Origin: Pontibacter harenae
GTDB lineage: Bacteria; Bacteroidota; Bacteroidia; Cytophagales; Hymenobacteraceae
Assembly (NCBI RefSeq): GCF_020907245.1
Contig: NZ_JAJJWH010000008.1
Location: forward strand, 89,326 to 153,325
Direction of reading: 5' to 3'
DNA: 64,000 nt
Part shown: piece after piece, positions 7,536 to 17,036 of the stretch
Layout of the letters: every line of letters begins with the position of its first letter
Numbering within the stretch: position 1 is the stretch's first letter
The notes under the pieces: model-generated
Told to the model about the DNA's origin: nothing
Databases searched by the model: none
Seen by the model: the letters and a program-made list of their open reading frames with translations, nothing else
Translations under genes and position numbers: made by a program

Positions 7536-10500
7536 ATGCGATCTACACCTATGAGAAGAACTTGTCTTTACTTTTTTCGACCTATACTTTTACTGTTGCT
7601 GATAACGGCAATAAACTCCTGCGTTACCACCGAACCTTACTACAGCTCTGAGGCACTTGATTGGGAGCAGCAGAAGCCAGATCCGCAGAATAAGCTTCTT
7701 TACAGCGTTTTCCTGATTGGTGATGTGGGTGCTCCAGACCTTGAGAATGGAGAACCTTCGCTCAAGCTCATGCGCGCGCAGATGGATCAGGCGGGGGAGC
7801 AGAGCGCTACCATATTTCTGGGTGATAACGTGTATCACAACGGCTTGCCAGAGCCAGGCAGTTACGACCGCGAAATATCGGAGGCTCGCCTAAATGCACA
7901 GCTTGATATTTTGAAAGGCTACGCTGGTGAAAAGTACATGATACCAGGCAACCACGACTGGAACCACAGCGGCCGTGGAGGCATGGACTATGTAGTGCGG
8001 CAGCAGCGTTATGTAAACGAGTACCTTTCAGATGAGAACATTGTGACGGGTGGCGACTTCTATGTGCCTGGCAACGCATGCCCTGGCCCCTACGAAGTTA
8101 AAATAAGCGACGATCTGGTGTTAATTGCATTGGACTCGGAGTGGTGGCTGCATGCCTTCGACAGGCCTTACGGCACAAACAGCAGTTGCGGAGCCGCTAC
8201 CGAGGCAGAATTGCTGGTCCAGCTCGAAGACATTATTGAGAAGAACAGTGGAAGCGACATAATGGTAGTAGCGCACCACCCTTTAATGAGCAGAGGAGCG
8301 CACGGTGGTTTCTTTTCCCTTAAAGACCACTTTTTTCCGCTTACGATGCTGCGCGATTGGATGTACCTGCCTTTGCCTGTTATCGGTTCTATTTACCCTT
8401 TTGCCAGAAAGTACGGTGGCATTTTACAAGATATACCGCATCCGCGCTACCAGGCTTATATAGAAGGCCTCCTCAATATTTTTGAAAAGTATGATAACAT
8501 TGTTTATGCAGCAGGGCATGAGCATGCGCTGGAGTATTTTAAACACGGAAAGCTGCCTCATATAGTGAGTGGCTCTGGTTGTAAGACACAGTACATAGAT
8601 AAAGGAGGCGACGTAACTTATGTGCAAAAGGTAAAAGGCTTTGCCAAAGTACTGTACTATGACAACGGTGAAGCATGGACAGAATTTTGGGAGCCGCTAG
8701 GGGATGGCTCTACGGGCAGAGTAACGTTCAGAACGCAGCTATATACAAAACGAAAGCGAGACACACCGCTAGCGTCTGTTACAGATAATGATGATTATAC
8801 TGACAGCACAGTAACTGTGGTTCCAAACAAGAACTACATGATTGAAGGCTTCAGAGAGAAGCTGTTAGGTAGCCACTACCGCAAGGAGTGGAATACGCCT
8901 GTTACAGTGCCTGTACTTGATATGGCGGAGGAGCTGGGAGGTTTAACGCCTTACCAGAAAGGTGGAGGTACCGAAACTATAACCCTAAAAGTAAGAACGC
9001 CAGAGGCCAGGGAGTATACGCTGCGGACCGTAAACAAAGACCCTGTGCTAAAGCTGCCACTCTACCTGCGCAATACACCTGCAAAAGCAATGCTACAGGA
9101 CCAAATATCGGCACAACACCCTTATGCCGCACTTGCTGTAACAGTACTGGCAGATTCCGCCAATATATTCCATGCAAACCCAAAGCTGTTCTATGTACCC
9201 GATACTCCTTACCTGCGGCAGTATAGAGATGAGTTCAGCAACAAGCTTGTTTACCTGGAAGAGGATGCTGATGAGAACCACGAAGACATCGCCAGCCTTG
9301 GAAACGCCAAAAATTTGGTGGGTACTGAGAAAATGCTAACTGAGCTGCAGGAGGATAATGATAACCAGGTGGATGAGTTAGCCTATGGCAGGGCCCGCCT
9401 GTTTGATATGCTGATCGGAGATTGGGATAGGCATGAGGGGCAATGGCGTTGGGTAGAGCAGGAAAAAGACGGGCCAGGAGATCTATACATACCTGTTCCC
9501 GAAGACCGTGACCAGGCATTTTTTAAAGCGGACGGTGTACTGCCCTGGCTGGCCAAGCGTAGGTGGAGTATACAGTATGTGCAAAACTTCGACTACGAGA
9601 TAGGTGATATCATAGGGCTCAACCTAAATGCCCTTACCTTAGATCGTACGCTTACTTCTAGCCTTTCTCGTCAGGATTGGGTGCGGCTTGCTCAGGATCT
9701 AAAAGCTAACATAACGGACCAGGTAATAGAAGAGGCAATTAATCAGTGGCCCGACGATATTGTTGCTTTATCAGGAAAGGAGATAAAGGCAAAACTAAAA
9801 GCTAGGCGGGACCAACTGCCGCAAGTGGCCGAACGGTTTTATGAGCAGATGGCTAGGATGGTGGATGTGGCAGGCAGTGCCAAGCACGAGCGATTTGTAG
9901 TGGAGCGTCTGAACAATAGCGAAACCAGGCTTACGGTGTATAAGATATCAAAAGAAGGAGAATTACGAGATACGCTGTACCAACGCACTTTCTATACAAA
10001 TGAAACAAAGGAAATCAGGTTATACGGCCTGGGAGGGCTAGATCAGTATGAGGTGAAAGGTGAGGTAGAAGAAGGTATAATTGTACGTATCATAGGAGGG
10101 GGTGAAGAAGACTCTATAGTGGATAACTCACGAGTGAGAGGCTTGAGAAAACACACTGTCATCTACGATTCCAAAGAAGGAAATAAAATTAGCTTTGGGC
10201 CAGAGACTAAAGATGAAACCTCTGAATTTCTGGACGTACATTTCTACGACCGAGACAACTATAGGCTGCCCAAAAAAGGACCTGTCGTATCTGTGGAATA
10301 TAACAAAGACGATGGGCCGTTTATCGGAGCAGGTTATCGTATACGAACACAGAAGTTTCGGAAGAGCCCTTATGCATCAGAGCAGAAACTGACCGCCAAT
10401 TATGCATTTAATACACAGTCGTTTAACTTTACTTACATAGGAGATTTTAGAGAAGTATTCCGAAACTGGCACCTGAACGTAATGGGGCTTGTGCAGGGGC

Positions 10501-11366
10501 CGCAGTACCAGCGGAATTTCTATGGCTTTGGTAATTTTACAACAGAGAACGAAGGCGATGATGGAGACAGGTTCTACAGAGTACGCTATAATCGCATAGG
10601 GTTTGATGCGCATTTGTATCGTGAGCTAGCCACCTTCTTTAGAATAGGTATAGGCCCCACTTACGACCGTTTCAGGGTACGAAACGATGGAAGGCAAACC
10701 TTTCTGCTTCAGGAAGCCAGGGCGGGTCATTTGCAGCCAGGTACTTTTAATCTGGAGGATGGTACTTTCAACTCGCAGCACTACGTAGGCATATCAGCCT
10801 TCGCCAACATGGATGTGATAGGCGATAACAACGAAGCTAACCCCCGCATCGGGATGCGCTGGCACAATAGTATTAGCTACAACAAACAAGTAGATGCCGA
10901 ACAGCTTTCTTTTACAAATATAAGTTCTGCTTTCAGTTTTTATCTCACTCCTAATTTCCCGTTCAGGCTAACCTGGGCTGGGCGTATAGGTGCCGCACAC
11001 AATTTCGGAGATTTCAGGTTTTACCAAGCCAATGCCTTAAGCGGACAGAATAATCTTAGAGGTTACCGCCGTGCTCGTTTTTCAGGGCGTAGCATGGTGT
11101 ACAGTAACTTTGAGGCCCGCTTGCAGTTATTTGATGCTAACTTATATCTGACTCCTGCCAGATTTGGTGTGTTAGGTTTTTTTGATGCAGGCAGGGTTTA
11201 TTATGAAGGCGATACAATAGAGCAAAAGTTCTTTAAGAGCCTGCATACAGGTGTTGGAGGTGGTATTTGGATAGACTTGCTGGACAACCATGTAGCCACT
11301 CTTTCTTACGCTGTTGGCGATGGAGACAGCAATCAGGTATTGGCAAGCATTGGGTTTTTGTTCTAA
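7536..11366 (+). CDS. Outer-membrane metallophosphoesterase with kinase-like middle region and BamA-like barrel
   Basis: About 1276 residues; starts at 7500, 7536 and 7551 are possible, and 7536 is preferred for the AGGA just upstream. A lipoprotein-like signal ends INSC. Residues ~45-340 are a calcineurin-type metallophosphoesterase with every motif: FLIGDVG, FLGDNVY, PGNHDW, VVAHHPLMS and AAGHEH. The middle (~500-680) has LIGDWDRHEGQW followed 20 residues later by VPEDRDQAF; the spacing of these Asp motifs recalls the catalytic and metal-binding Asp pairs of atypical kinases (HipA, FAM20, CotH). The last ~330 residues are beta-rich and end in a bacterial surface antigen (BamA/D15-like) barrel with GFFDAGRVYY and a terminal aromatic. 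Probably an outer-membrane phospho-enzyme; the kinase idea is inference. Monocistronic. Confidence 0.8.
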   Translation: MRSTPMRRTCLYFFRPILLLLLITAINSCVTTEPYYSSEALDWEQQKPDPQNKLLYSVFLIGDVGAPDLENGEPSLKLMRAQMDQAGEQSATIFLGDNVYHNGLPEPGSYDREISEARLNAQLDILKGYAGEKYMIPGNHDWNHSGRGGMDYVVRQQRYVNEYLSDENIVTGGDFYVPGNACPGPYEVKISDDLVLIALDSEWWLHAFDRPYGTNSSCGAATEAELLVQLEDIIEKNSGSDIMVVAHHPLMSRGAHGGFFSLKDHFFPLTMLRDWMYLPLPVIGSIYPFARKYGGILQDIPHPRYQAYIEGLLNIFEKYDNIVYAAGHEHALEYFKHGKLPHIVSGSGCKTQYIDKGGDVTYVQKVKGFAKVLYYDNGEAWTEFWEPLGDGSTGRVTFRTQLYTKRKRDTPLASVTDNDDYTDSTVTVVPNKNYMIEGFREKLLGSHYRKEWNTPVTVPVLDMAEELGGLTPYQKGGGTETITLKVRTPEAREYTLRTVNKDPVLKLPLYLRNTPAKAMLQDQISAQHPYAALAVTVLADSANIFHANPKLFYVPDTPYLRQYRDEFSNKLVYLEEDADENHEDIASLGNAKNLVGTEKMLTELQEDNDNQVDELAYGRARLFDMLIGDWDRHEGQWRWVEQEKDGPGDLYIPVPEDRDQAFFKADGVLPWLAKRRWSIQYVQNFDYEIGDIIGLNLNALTLDRTLTSSLSRQDWVRLAQDLKANITDQVIEEAINQWPDDIVALSGKEIKAKLKARRDQLPQVAERFYEQMARMVDVAGSAKHERFVVERLNNSETRLTVYKISKEGELRDTLYQRTFYTNETKEIRLYGLGGLDQYEVKGEVEEGIIVRIIGGGEEDSIVDNSRVRGLRKHTVIYDSKEGNKISFGPETKDETSEFLDVHFYDRDNYRLPKKGPVVSVEYNKDDGPFIGAGYRIRTQKFRKSPYASEQKLTANYAFNTQSFNFTYIGDFREVFRNWHLNVMGLVQGPQYQRNFYGFGNFTTENEGDDGDRFYRVRYNRIGFDAHLYRELATFFRIGIGPTYDRFRVRNDGRQTFLLQEARAGHLQPGTFNLEDGTFNSQHYVGISAFANMDVIGDNNEANPRIGMRWHNSISYNKQVDAEQLSFTNISSAFSFYLTPNFPFRLTWAGRIGAAHNFGDFRFYQANALSGQNNLRGYRRARFSGRSMVYSNFEARLQLFDANLYLTPARFGVLGFFDAGRVYYEGDTIEQKFFKSLHTGVGGGIWIDLLDNHVATLSYAVGDGDSNQVLASIGFLF

Positions 11367-11436
11367 CCAGAAAAGGCTTGTGGTGAAGGGAGTTAGCTTG
11401 CTTCACTAATCAATTATTTAGGCTTAAAACCATTTT

Positions 11437-11476
11437 TGCCAATGGTAGTGGCTATAATTGACCACTACCATTGGCA
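11437..11476. terminator. Long inverted repeat between convergent genes, likely terminator
   Basis: A 15-bp perfect stem TGCCAATGGTAGTGG (11437-11451) and CCACTACCATTGGCA (11462-11476) around a 10-base loop, lying between the convergent metallophosphoesterase and ppk1 genes. T-tracts are short, so termination is plausible but not classical. Confidence 0.55.
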
Positions 11477-11608
11477 TTTGAACCTTGCGGTTGATATAGC
11501 ATCCAAAGGTTTTTTCTCTTGAAACCAAGAGGAGCAGCAAAAGAGGCTTCCTCAGAACAAACTTATCTCTAGCTAACAACTGGCAACAAGGACCAATAAA
11601 TAACTAAA

Positions 11609-13708
11609 TTACTCTTCCTGCTGATAAATTGGATTTTCGCCTTTTGCTACCAGGCTTTCGAGGTAATGGTAGGTAGCGTACTGTGCCCGCACGTTGGTTG
11701 GAGCAGGCTGTTCTGCATAGCTGTTGTCGATGTTGCGAGCCTTAGTGTCGTCTGAAAGCTGTATGTCGATGATTGTACGCAGCTCCTTTTTAAGCTCCTC
11801 CTGGTAAATAGGAAAGGCCACTTCTACCCTGCGGTTCAGGTTGCGGGTCATCCAGTCTGCTGAGGCTACATAGTATTTCTCGTCGCCGTTGTTATGGAAA
11901 ATGTACACTCGCGCATGTTCCAGGTAACGGTCTACGATGCTCCGCACAGTTATATTTTCGCTGACGCCTTCCACGCCAGGCACCAGGCAACAGATGCCGC
12001 GCACCAACAGGTCAATTTTAACGCCCGCCTGGCTGGCCTTGTAGAGCAGCTTAATCATACGGCCGTCCTGCAGCGCATTCATTTTAAGAATCATGGAAGC
12101 AGGTTTACCTTTCTTGGCGTTTTTGATTTCCTGGTTGATGAGGTCGGTAAACTCATCGCGCATGGTAAGGGGAGCCATCAGGATGTGGTTGAACTTCTTG
12201 TTTGGCTGCCGATCTATAAAGAAGTTGAAGACTTGCTCCACATCTTTTGTAAGCCTTTTATCGGAGGTGAAGAGGGCGTGGTCGCAGTATATTTTAGAAG
12301 TGTCTTCGTTATAGTTGCCTGTGCTTAAGTAAGCGTAGTTTACCAGCTTGCCTCCCTCACTGCGGGTAATCAGGCCTAGCTTAGAGTGTACCTTCAAATC
12401 AGGAAGGCCCAATATAACGTTTGCGCCTGCTTTTTGTAATTTACCTGCCCAATAGATATTAGACTCTTCGTCGAACCTGGCTTTCAGTTCTACTACCACC
12501 GTTACAAGCTTCCCGTTTTTGGCAGCCTTTGCCAATGCCTTTGCTATAGCCGATTTATTTGCCACCCGATACAATGTGGCGCTTATGGCTCTTACCTTTG
12601 GGTCTTCGGCGGCCTCTCGGAACAGCTTTAGCACGTAGTCGAAAGACTGGTAAGGGTAGTGCACCATCACGTCTTTCTGTCTCATAGCCTCTATCATACT
12701 TGGCTGTTGTGCCAACCACGGATGTACCAGCGTAGGTTGTTCTGTATACTTCAGGTCTGGCAGGTTAAAATCAGGAAATTGAAAGAAGTCGCGGAAGTTG
12801 TGGTACTTGCTTCCTTCTACCAGTTCCTCTTCGCCAACACCTGTGTGGTGCATCATAGCATCTAGCAAATCCTGCGGAGTTTCAGGGTCGTAAAGCAAGC
12901 GGGCAGGGTAGCCAGTTTCCCTGTTCTTAAGGCTTGTTTTAATTTTTGCCATCAGGTTGCCCGATACTTCTTCCTCTATATCCAACTCTGCATCTCTGGA
13001 TACTTTAATGGCGTTTGCCTGAAACTGGCTGTACATCGGATAGACACTTCTAAGGCAGAAGCGGATCGCATCGTCTATGAACATTACATACCGTTGGTCG
13101 TCTACTGTAGGCAGTTTCAGAAAACGGCTGCCATGCGCCTTTGTCGGAATCTCGATGATGCTATAGCAGTGAGGTTCACAATCTTCCTCTGTTGGTGCCG
13201 ACATGTGCACGGCCAGGTATACTGTCTGGTCTTTCAGAAATATGTGTGTTTCTGTTTCATCAAGCACGATCGGGAGGATGTGCGGCTTTAGGTGTTCAGT
13301 AAAATACTGCTCTACAAACTTCTTTTGCTTGTCCTTCAGGTCGTGTTCCGTCAGCAGGTGTATTTGGTGCTGTTGCAGGTCGGACATGATGTCTTTGAAT
13401 ACCTTGCCGAGCTCCTCCTGCTGTTGCACCACCTCCTGCATTACCTGGTCAAAAGTTTCGGCAGGCTCGTCCGAAAGCTTTTGGCGGGTCTTCTTTTTTA
13501 GTTTGATGAGGCGCTTCAGTGTAGCCACACGCACTTTAAAATATTCATCCAGGTTAGATGAAAAGATAGCCATGAACTTTATGCGCTCTAGCAGCGGTAC
13601 ACGCTTATCTTTTGCCTCCTGCAGCACTCTATAGTTAAAGGCCAGCCAGCTTAGTTCACGGTTTATAAAGGGATAATTTGTATGTTTCTTTGTTTCTTCT
13701 TTTTCCAT
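11609..13708 (-). CDS. ppk1: Polyphosphate kinase 1
   Basis: 699 residues, the normal length for PPK1. The N-terminal domain starts INRELSWLAFNYRVLQEA with SSNLDEYFKVRVA, both hallmark stretches. The phospholipase-D-like C-terminal half carries YAYLSTGNYNE, with a nearby HALFTS, and a second HxK-type region (VYIFHNNGDEKYYVASADWM, then NRRVEVAFPI). The enzyme reversibly transfers the ATP gamma-phosphate to polyphosphate through a phosphohistidine, at the inner membrane. It ends near the 3' end of the metallophosphoesterase gene (convergent) and starts 42 bases from the stop of the upstream minus-strand sixA-like gene, so the two are probably one transcript. No ppx exopolyphosphatase is next to it. 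Confidence 0.95.
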   Translation of the reverse strand: MEKEETKKHTNYPFINRELSWLAFNYRVLQEAKDKRVPLLERIKFMAIFSSNLDEYFKVRVATLKRLIKLKKKTRQKLSDEPAETFDQVMQEVVQQQEELGKVFKDIMSDLQQHQIHLLTEHDLKDKQKKFVEQYFTEHLKPHILPIVLDETETHIFLKDQTVYLAVHMSAPTEEDCEPHCYSIIEIPTKAHGSRFLKLPTVDDQRYVMFIDDAIRFCLRSVYPMYSQFQANAIKVSRDAELDIEEEVSGNLMAKIKTSLKNRETGYPARLLYDPETPQDLLDAMMHHTGVGEEELVEGSKYHNFRDFFQFPDFNLPDLKYTEQPTLVHPWLAQQPSMIEAMRQKDVMVHYPYQSFDYVLKLFREAAEDPKVRAISATLYRVANKSAIAKALAKAAKNGKLVTVVVELKARFDEESNIYWAGKLQKAGANVILGLPDLKVHSKLGLITRSEGGKLVNYAYLSTGNYNEDTSKIYCDHALFTSDKRLTKDVEQVFNFFIDRQPNKKFNHILMAPLTMRDEFTDLINQEIKNAKKGKPASMILKMNALQDGRMIKLLYKASQAGVKIDLLVRGICCLVPGVEGVSENITVRSIVDRYLEHARVYIFHNNGDEKYYVASADWMTRNLNRRVEVAFPIYQEELKKELRTIIDIQLSDDTKARNIDNSYAEQPAPTNVRAQYATYHYLESLVAKGENPIYQQEE

Positions 13709-13750
13709 GTTTAGGGGTAGTAAGGGTGCAGATTTACGGTGCTGGTATAC

Positions 13751-14245
13751 CTACTTATAGTTTTTGGGAAAATCTATAAACAGCAGGTTGCCGTTTTCTT
13801 TCTTAATCTCATACCAGCTCTCACTGTTAAACTCCAAGGCAACTACACCTGCGGTTGGTAAGCTAGATAGAGGCTCTGGCGACAGCATTTGGGCAAAATC
13901 GGATATTGCTTCGTTATGGCCAACAATCATAACTGAGTTGACGTCCACAGGTGTTTCCTGCACTACTTCCAGCAGTTCATGCTTATCTGAACCATATATC
14001 CGATTATCTACAACGATATTGTCTGGATCGTAACCTAGTTCTTTTGCTACAAGCGTTGCTGTAGAAATGGCTCTGACAGCAGGGCTAGATACAATAAGGT
14101 CTGTGGTAACACCACGAGAAGCAAGCTCCTGCCCCATCAGCGGTGCATCGCTGCGGCCACGATTGTTCAGGGGGCGGTCCTGGTCGCTGAGTTCATCAAA
14201 CTTCCAACTCGACTTGGCGTGCCTGAGTATATATAGGATTTTCAT
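13751..14245 (-). CDS. SixA-like histidine phosphatase
   Basis: 164 residues, single domain of the histidine phosphatase (phosphoglycerate mutase-like) superfamily. It begins MKILYILRHAKSSW, the RHxKSSW form typical of SixA-type enzymes, with the phospho-accepting His in RHA. A second active-site region is SVMIVGHNEAISDFA, with the second catalytic His. SixA proteins remove phosphate from phosphohistidine in phosphorelay or PTS proteins; small relatives also act on other phosphoesters, so the true substrate is unknown. It lies just upstream of ppk1 on the same strand, and since PPK1 also works through a phosphohistidine the pairing is notable, but a functional link is only a guess. Confidence 0.85.
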   Translation of the reverse strand: MKILYILRHAKSSWKFDELSDQDRPLNNRGRSDAPLMGQELASRGVTTDLIVSSPAVRAISTATLVAKELGYDPDNIVVDNRIYGSDKHELLEVVQETPVDVNSVMIVGHNEAISDFAQMLSPEPLSSLPTAGVVALEFNSESWYEIKKENGNLLFIDFPKNYK

Positions 14246-14263
14246 AGAATTACATTAACAGCA

Positions 14264-14302
14264 AAAGCCACCGCAGCCAGAAATGGTGGCTACTGTGGCT
14301 TT
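14264..14302 (-). terminator. Hairpin downstream of the sixA-hflX gap
   Basis: Arms 14264-14279 and 14287-14302 pair over AAAGCCAC/GTGGCTTT plus AGCCA/TGGCT with two small mismatches and a 7-base loop. On the minus strand it is followed by TTTTGCTG. It lies between hflX and the sixA-like gene and fits a rho-independent terminator for hflX. Confidence 0.6.
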
Positions 14303-14452
14303 GTGTCTTTACTGCTAGCGCCTTAAAATGGTTGTGCGGCGAGTTATCGTTAATAGTTAGTTGTTGCTAATTGAATTATTATGAAGCCTATAGCAACACT
14401 TTCTTACTTTCTAACCTCCTACCTTTTTAACTCCCAAACTCTCTAACTCTAC

Positions 14453-15640
14453 CTAAACGTTGTTCGGATATCGCTCAAAATGGATGGCTGCCACACGGCG
14501 ATATAGTTCCTCACGCAGTTCTTCGATATTGACTTTATTTGTAGCCGAGATGAACAGTGCAGGTGCATGTACCTTAGCCATGTATGTTTCCTTAAGGTCT
14601 TCGATTGATGGTCGTACTTCGTGTCCTTCCTCCAATAGCTCCTGCTCCCGCTGCTCCAAGTACTGGTCAATTTTATTAAACACCAGCAGCACTGGTTTTT
14701 CGGCAGCGTTGATATCCTTCAACGTTTCGTTTACCACGGCGATATGGTCCTCGAAGGATGGGTGCGAAATATCCACCACATGCACCAATAGATCTGCCTC
14801 CCGAATCTCATCTAGCGTAGATTTAAACGACTCGATAAGCTTGGTTGGGAGCTTACGAATAAACCCTACCGTATCGGAAAGCAGGAACGGTACGTTCTCG
14901 AACACAACTTTGCGCACGGTAGCATCTACGGTGGCAAACAGTTTATTCTCTGCAAACACCTCTGATTTAGAGAGCAGGTTCATAATTGTAGATTTGCCCA
15001 CGTTGGTATACCCCACTAAAGCTGCCCGCACAATGCCTGCGCGTGCTTTCCGCTGCTCAAAATTCTGTAATTCAAACTTCTTCAGCCTTTCGCGGAGCAA
15101 CGATATTTTATCGCGCACAATACGACGGTCTGTCTCAATCTCCGTTTCACCAGGTCCCTTCATACCAATACCACCTTTTTGTTTGGAAAGGTGAGTCCAG
15201 AGGTTTGTAAGGCGCGGCAGCAGGTACTGGTACTGGGCCATCTCTACCTGCGCACGGGCCTGAGCCGATTTAGCGCGTAGTGCAAAAATGTCAAGTATAA
15301 GCAAGCTGCGGTCTACAATCTTCACTTGCAGTTCCCGCTCAATGTTGCGCACCTGCGAAGGACTCAGGTCATCATCAAAAATGACCATGTCCACGTCGTG
15401 CTCGGTTACAAAAGCTTTTATTTCATCTAGTTTACCGCTACCTACAAAAGTGCGCACATCAGGCTTGTCCAGCTTCTGAACAAACCGCTTTATAGATTGG
15501 GCACCAGCCGTTTCCGTTAAAAAAGCAAGTTCATCGAGATACTCGTTTGTCTGCTCGTCGGTTTGGCGGTAACTTGGCACAGCCACCAGCACAGCTGTTT
15601 CCTGTGGCTTTGCTGTTTCGTAATATTGTTTTTTCCCCAT
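14453..15640 (-). CDS. hflX: GTPase HflX
   Basis: 395 residues. The N-terminal HflX domain has the signature GPGETEIETDRR after the coiled linker and MAQYQYLLPRLTNLW. The G domain carries G1 GYTNVGKST, G3 DTVGFIRKLP and G4 FNKID. HflX binds ribosomes; in other bacteria it splits 70S ribosomes under stress and helps rescue stalled ones. It is a cytoplasmic protein. The gene is transcribed away from the divergent glycosyltransferase gene and followed by a hairpin, so probably monocistronic. The product is slightly short at the C-terminal end compared with E. coli HflX, normal for Bacteroidota homologs. The upstream gap of 265 bases to the glycosyltransferase gene contains no recognisable feature. 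Confidence 0.95.
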   Translation of the reverse strand: MGKKQYYETAKPQETAVLVAVPSYRQTDEQTNEYLDELAFLTETAGAQSIKRFVQKLDKPDVRTFVGSGKLDEIKAFVTEHDVDMVIFDDDLSPSQVRNIERELQVKIVDRSLLILDIFALRAKSAQARAQVEMAQYQYLLPRLTNLWTHLSKQKGGIGMKGPGETEIETDRRIVRDKISLLRERLKKFELQNFEQRKARAGIVRAALVGYTNVGKSTIMNLLSKSEVFAENKLFATVDATVRKVVFENVPFLLSDTVGFIRKLPTKLIESFKSTLDEIREADLLVHVVDISHPSFEDHIAVVNETLKDINAAEKPVLLVFNKIDQYLEQREQELLEEGHEVRPSIEDLKETYMAKVHAPALFISATNKVNIEELREELYRRVAAIHFERYPNNV

Positions 15641-15905
15641 TTATCTTTTTAATATCAAAGTATAGGCGATTACCGCTTTCATCATCTGGCGTTCATCATC
15701 ACCTACTCGTTATTTCATAACATTTACTAGCTCCTCCGCACTTAGGTTGCTGCTAGCTGTTGTATAATGCAGCCGCCGCGGCTAAGGCATCATCAAGCTT
15801 GGGCTTAACAGAACAGGAAGAAGGCAATTTACTTTATTTTTCTGAGCTTGCGGCAAATTGGCTAACTTGGGCATTTATACTTCAGAGGCCAACTGGAGAG
15901 CTGCT

Positions 15906-17015
15906 ATGCGTATTGCTATCGTCATCAACACAGCCTGGAACATCTATAACTTCCGCATGAGCCTTATTCGGGCGCTGCTGGCAGATGGCCACGATGTAGT
16001 AGCCATTGCACCGCAAGATACTTATGCTGCCAAGTTAGTAGAGGCAGGCTGTAAGTTTGTGCCGCTGCACATGCCACAAGGCACCAATCCGCTCAGCGAT
16101 TTCTCGCTGGCGTGGCGACTCTACCGCACTTACAAACAGGTAAAACCAGATGTGGCGCTGCACTATACTATAAAACCGAATATTTATGGTGCTGTGGCTG
16201 CCCATTGGGCAGGCGTGCCTGCTATCAACAATGTTTCTGGGCTGGGCACCGTCTTCCTCCGAAAAAATTATACTTACAAAATTGCGTTGGAGCTGTACCG
16301 TTTCTCTTTCAAGTATCCTGCCAAAGTCTTCTTTCAGAACCAGGATGACAGACGTTTTTTTGTGCGCCAGAAACTAGTGAAGGATTATGTAACTGAACTG
16401 CTGCCAGGCTCAGGTGTAGATACCCGAAAGTTTAAACCTGCTGATGTTTTTAGAAGGGGAGAACCTTTTGTCTTTCTGATGGTGGCACGGGTGCTGTACG
16501 ATAAAGGTGTAGCTGAATTCGTAGAAGCAAGCAGGTTGGTAAAAGCAAAGCATCCCGAAGTAAAATGCCAACTGCTGGGGGCGCTGGATGAGCAGAGCCG
16601 TGCAGGCGTAAAGCGGGAGCAACTGGAGGCCTGGGTGCAATCGGGAGCCATAGCATATTTAGGCGTTACCGATGATGTTGCGGCTGTTATAGCACAGGCT
16701 GATTGCGTGGTGCTGTCTTCTTACCGCGAGGGAACGCCCCGCGCTTTGCTGGAGGCGGCGGCCATGGCTAAACCTCTTATCGCTACCAACGTACCTGGAT
16801 GCCGTGAGGTAGTGCAGCCGAATATAAATGGCTACCTTTGCCGTGCGCGCAGCGCCACCGACCTGGCCGAAAAGATGCTGCAACTGCTGACTTTAGATGA
16901 AGAACAGCTACAGCAAATGGGCAACGCAAGTAGAAAGTTAGCAGAAGAAAAGTTTGATGATCGCATCGTGATTCAGAAGTATAAAGCCGCTATAAAAGAA
17001 GCAACAACCACGTAA
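15906..17015 (+). CDS. Glycosyltransferase family 4 (GT-B fold)
   Basis: 369 residues from the ATG at 15906, chosen because the frame then starts MRIAIVINTAWNIYNFR, the normal first strand, and has GGAGAG just upstream; an earlier in-frame start at 15858 would add 16 unlikely residues. The GT-B layout is visible: N-terminal acceptor half with PDVALHYTIKPNIYG, C-terminal nucleotide-sugar half with FLMVARVLYDKGVAEFVEA and the EX7E-type stretch YREGTPRALLEAAAMAKPL. It resembles enzymes that add N-acetylgalactosamine or similar sugars to lipid-linked oligosaccharide precursors (PglA/WbpX-like), but the donor sugar cannot be read. It is followed 21 bases later by rfbC, so a two-gene envelope-sugar unit is likely. 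Confidence 0.88.
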   Translation: MRIAIVINTAWNIYNFRMSLIRALLADGHDVVAIAPQDTYAAKLVEAGCKFVPLHMPQGTNPLSDFSLAWRLYRTYKQVKPDVALHYTIKPNIYGAVAAHWAGVPAINNVSGLGTVFLRKNYTYKIALELYRFSFKYPAKVFFQNQDDRRFFVRQKLVKDYVTELLPGSGVDTRKFKPADVFRRGEPFVFLMVARVLYDKGVAEFVEASRLVKAKHPEVKCQLLGALDEQSRAGVKREQLEAWVQSGAIAYLGVTDDVAAVIAQADCVVLSSYREGTPRALLEAAAMAKPLIATNVPGCREVVQPNINGYLCRARSATDLAEKMLQLLTLDEEQLQQMGNASRKLAEEKFDDRIVIQKYKAAIKEATTT

Positions 17016-17036
17016 AAACTATAAAACCGTATTGTA

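Noticed and set aside
13203..13634. A 143-codon open frame opposite ppk1
   Set aside because: Antisense shadow of ppk1 with Cys/Ser-rich, non-protein-like sequence.
14460..15194. A 244-codon plus-strand open frame
   Set aside because: Lies fully antisense to hflX, whose motifs are clear; Ser-rich composition is typical of shadow frames.
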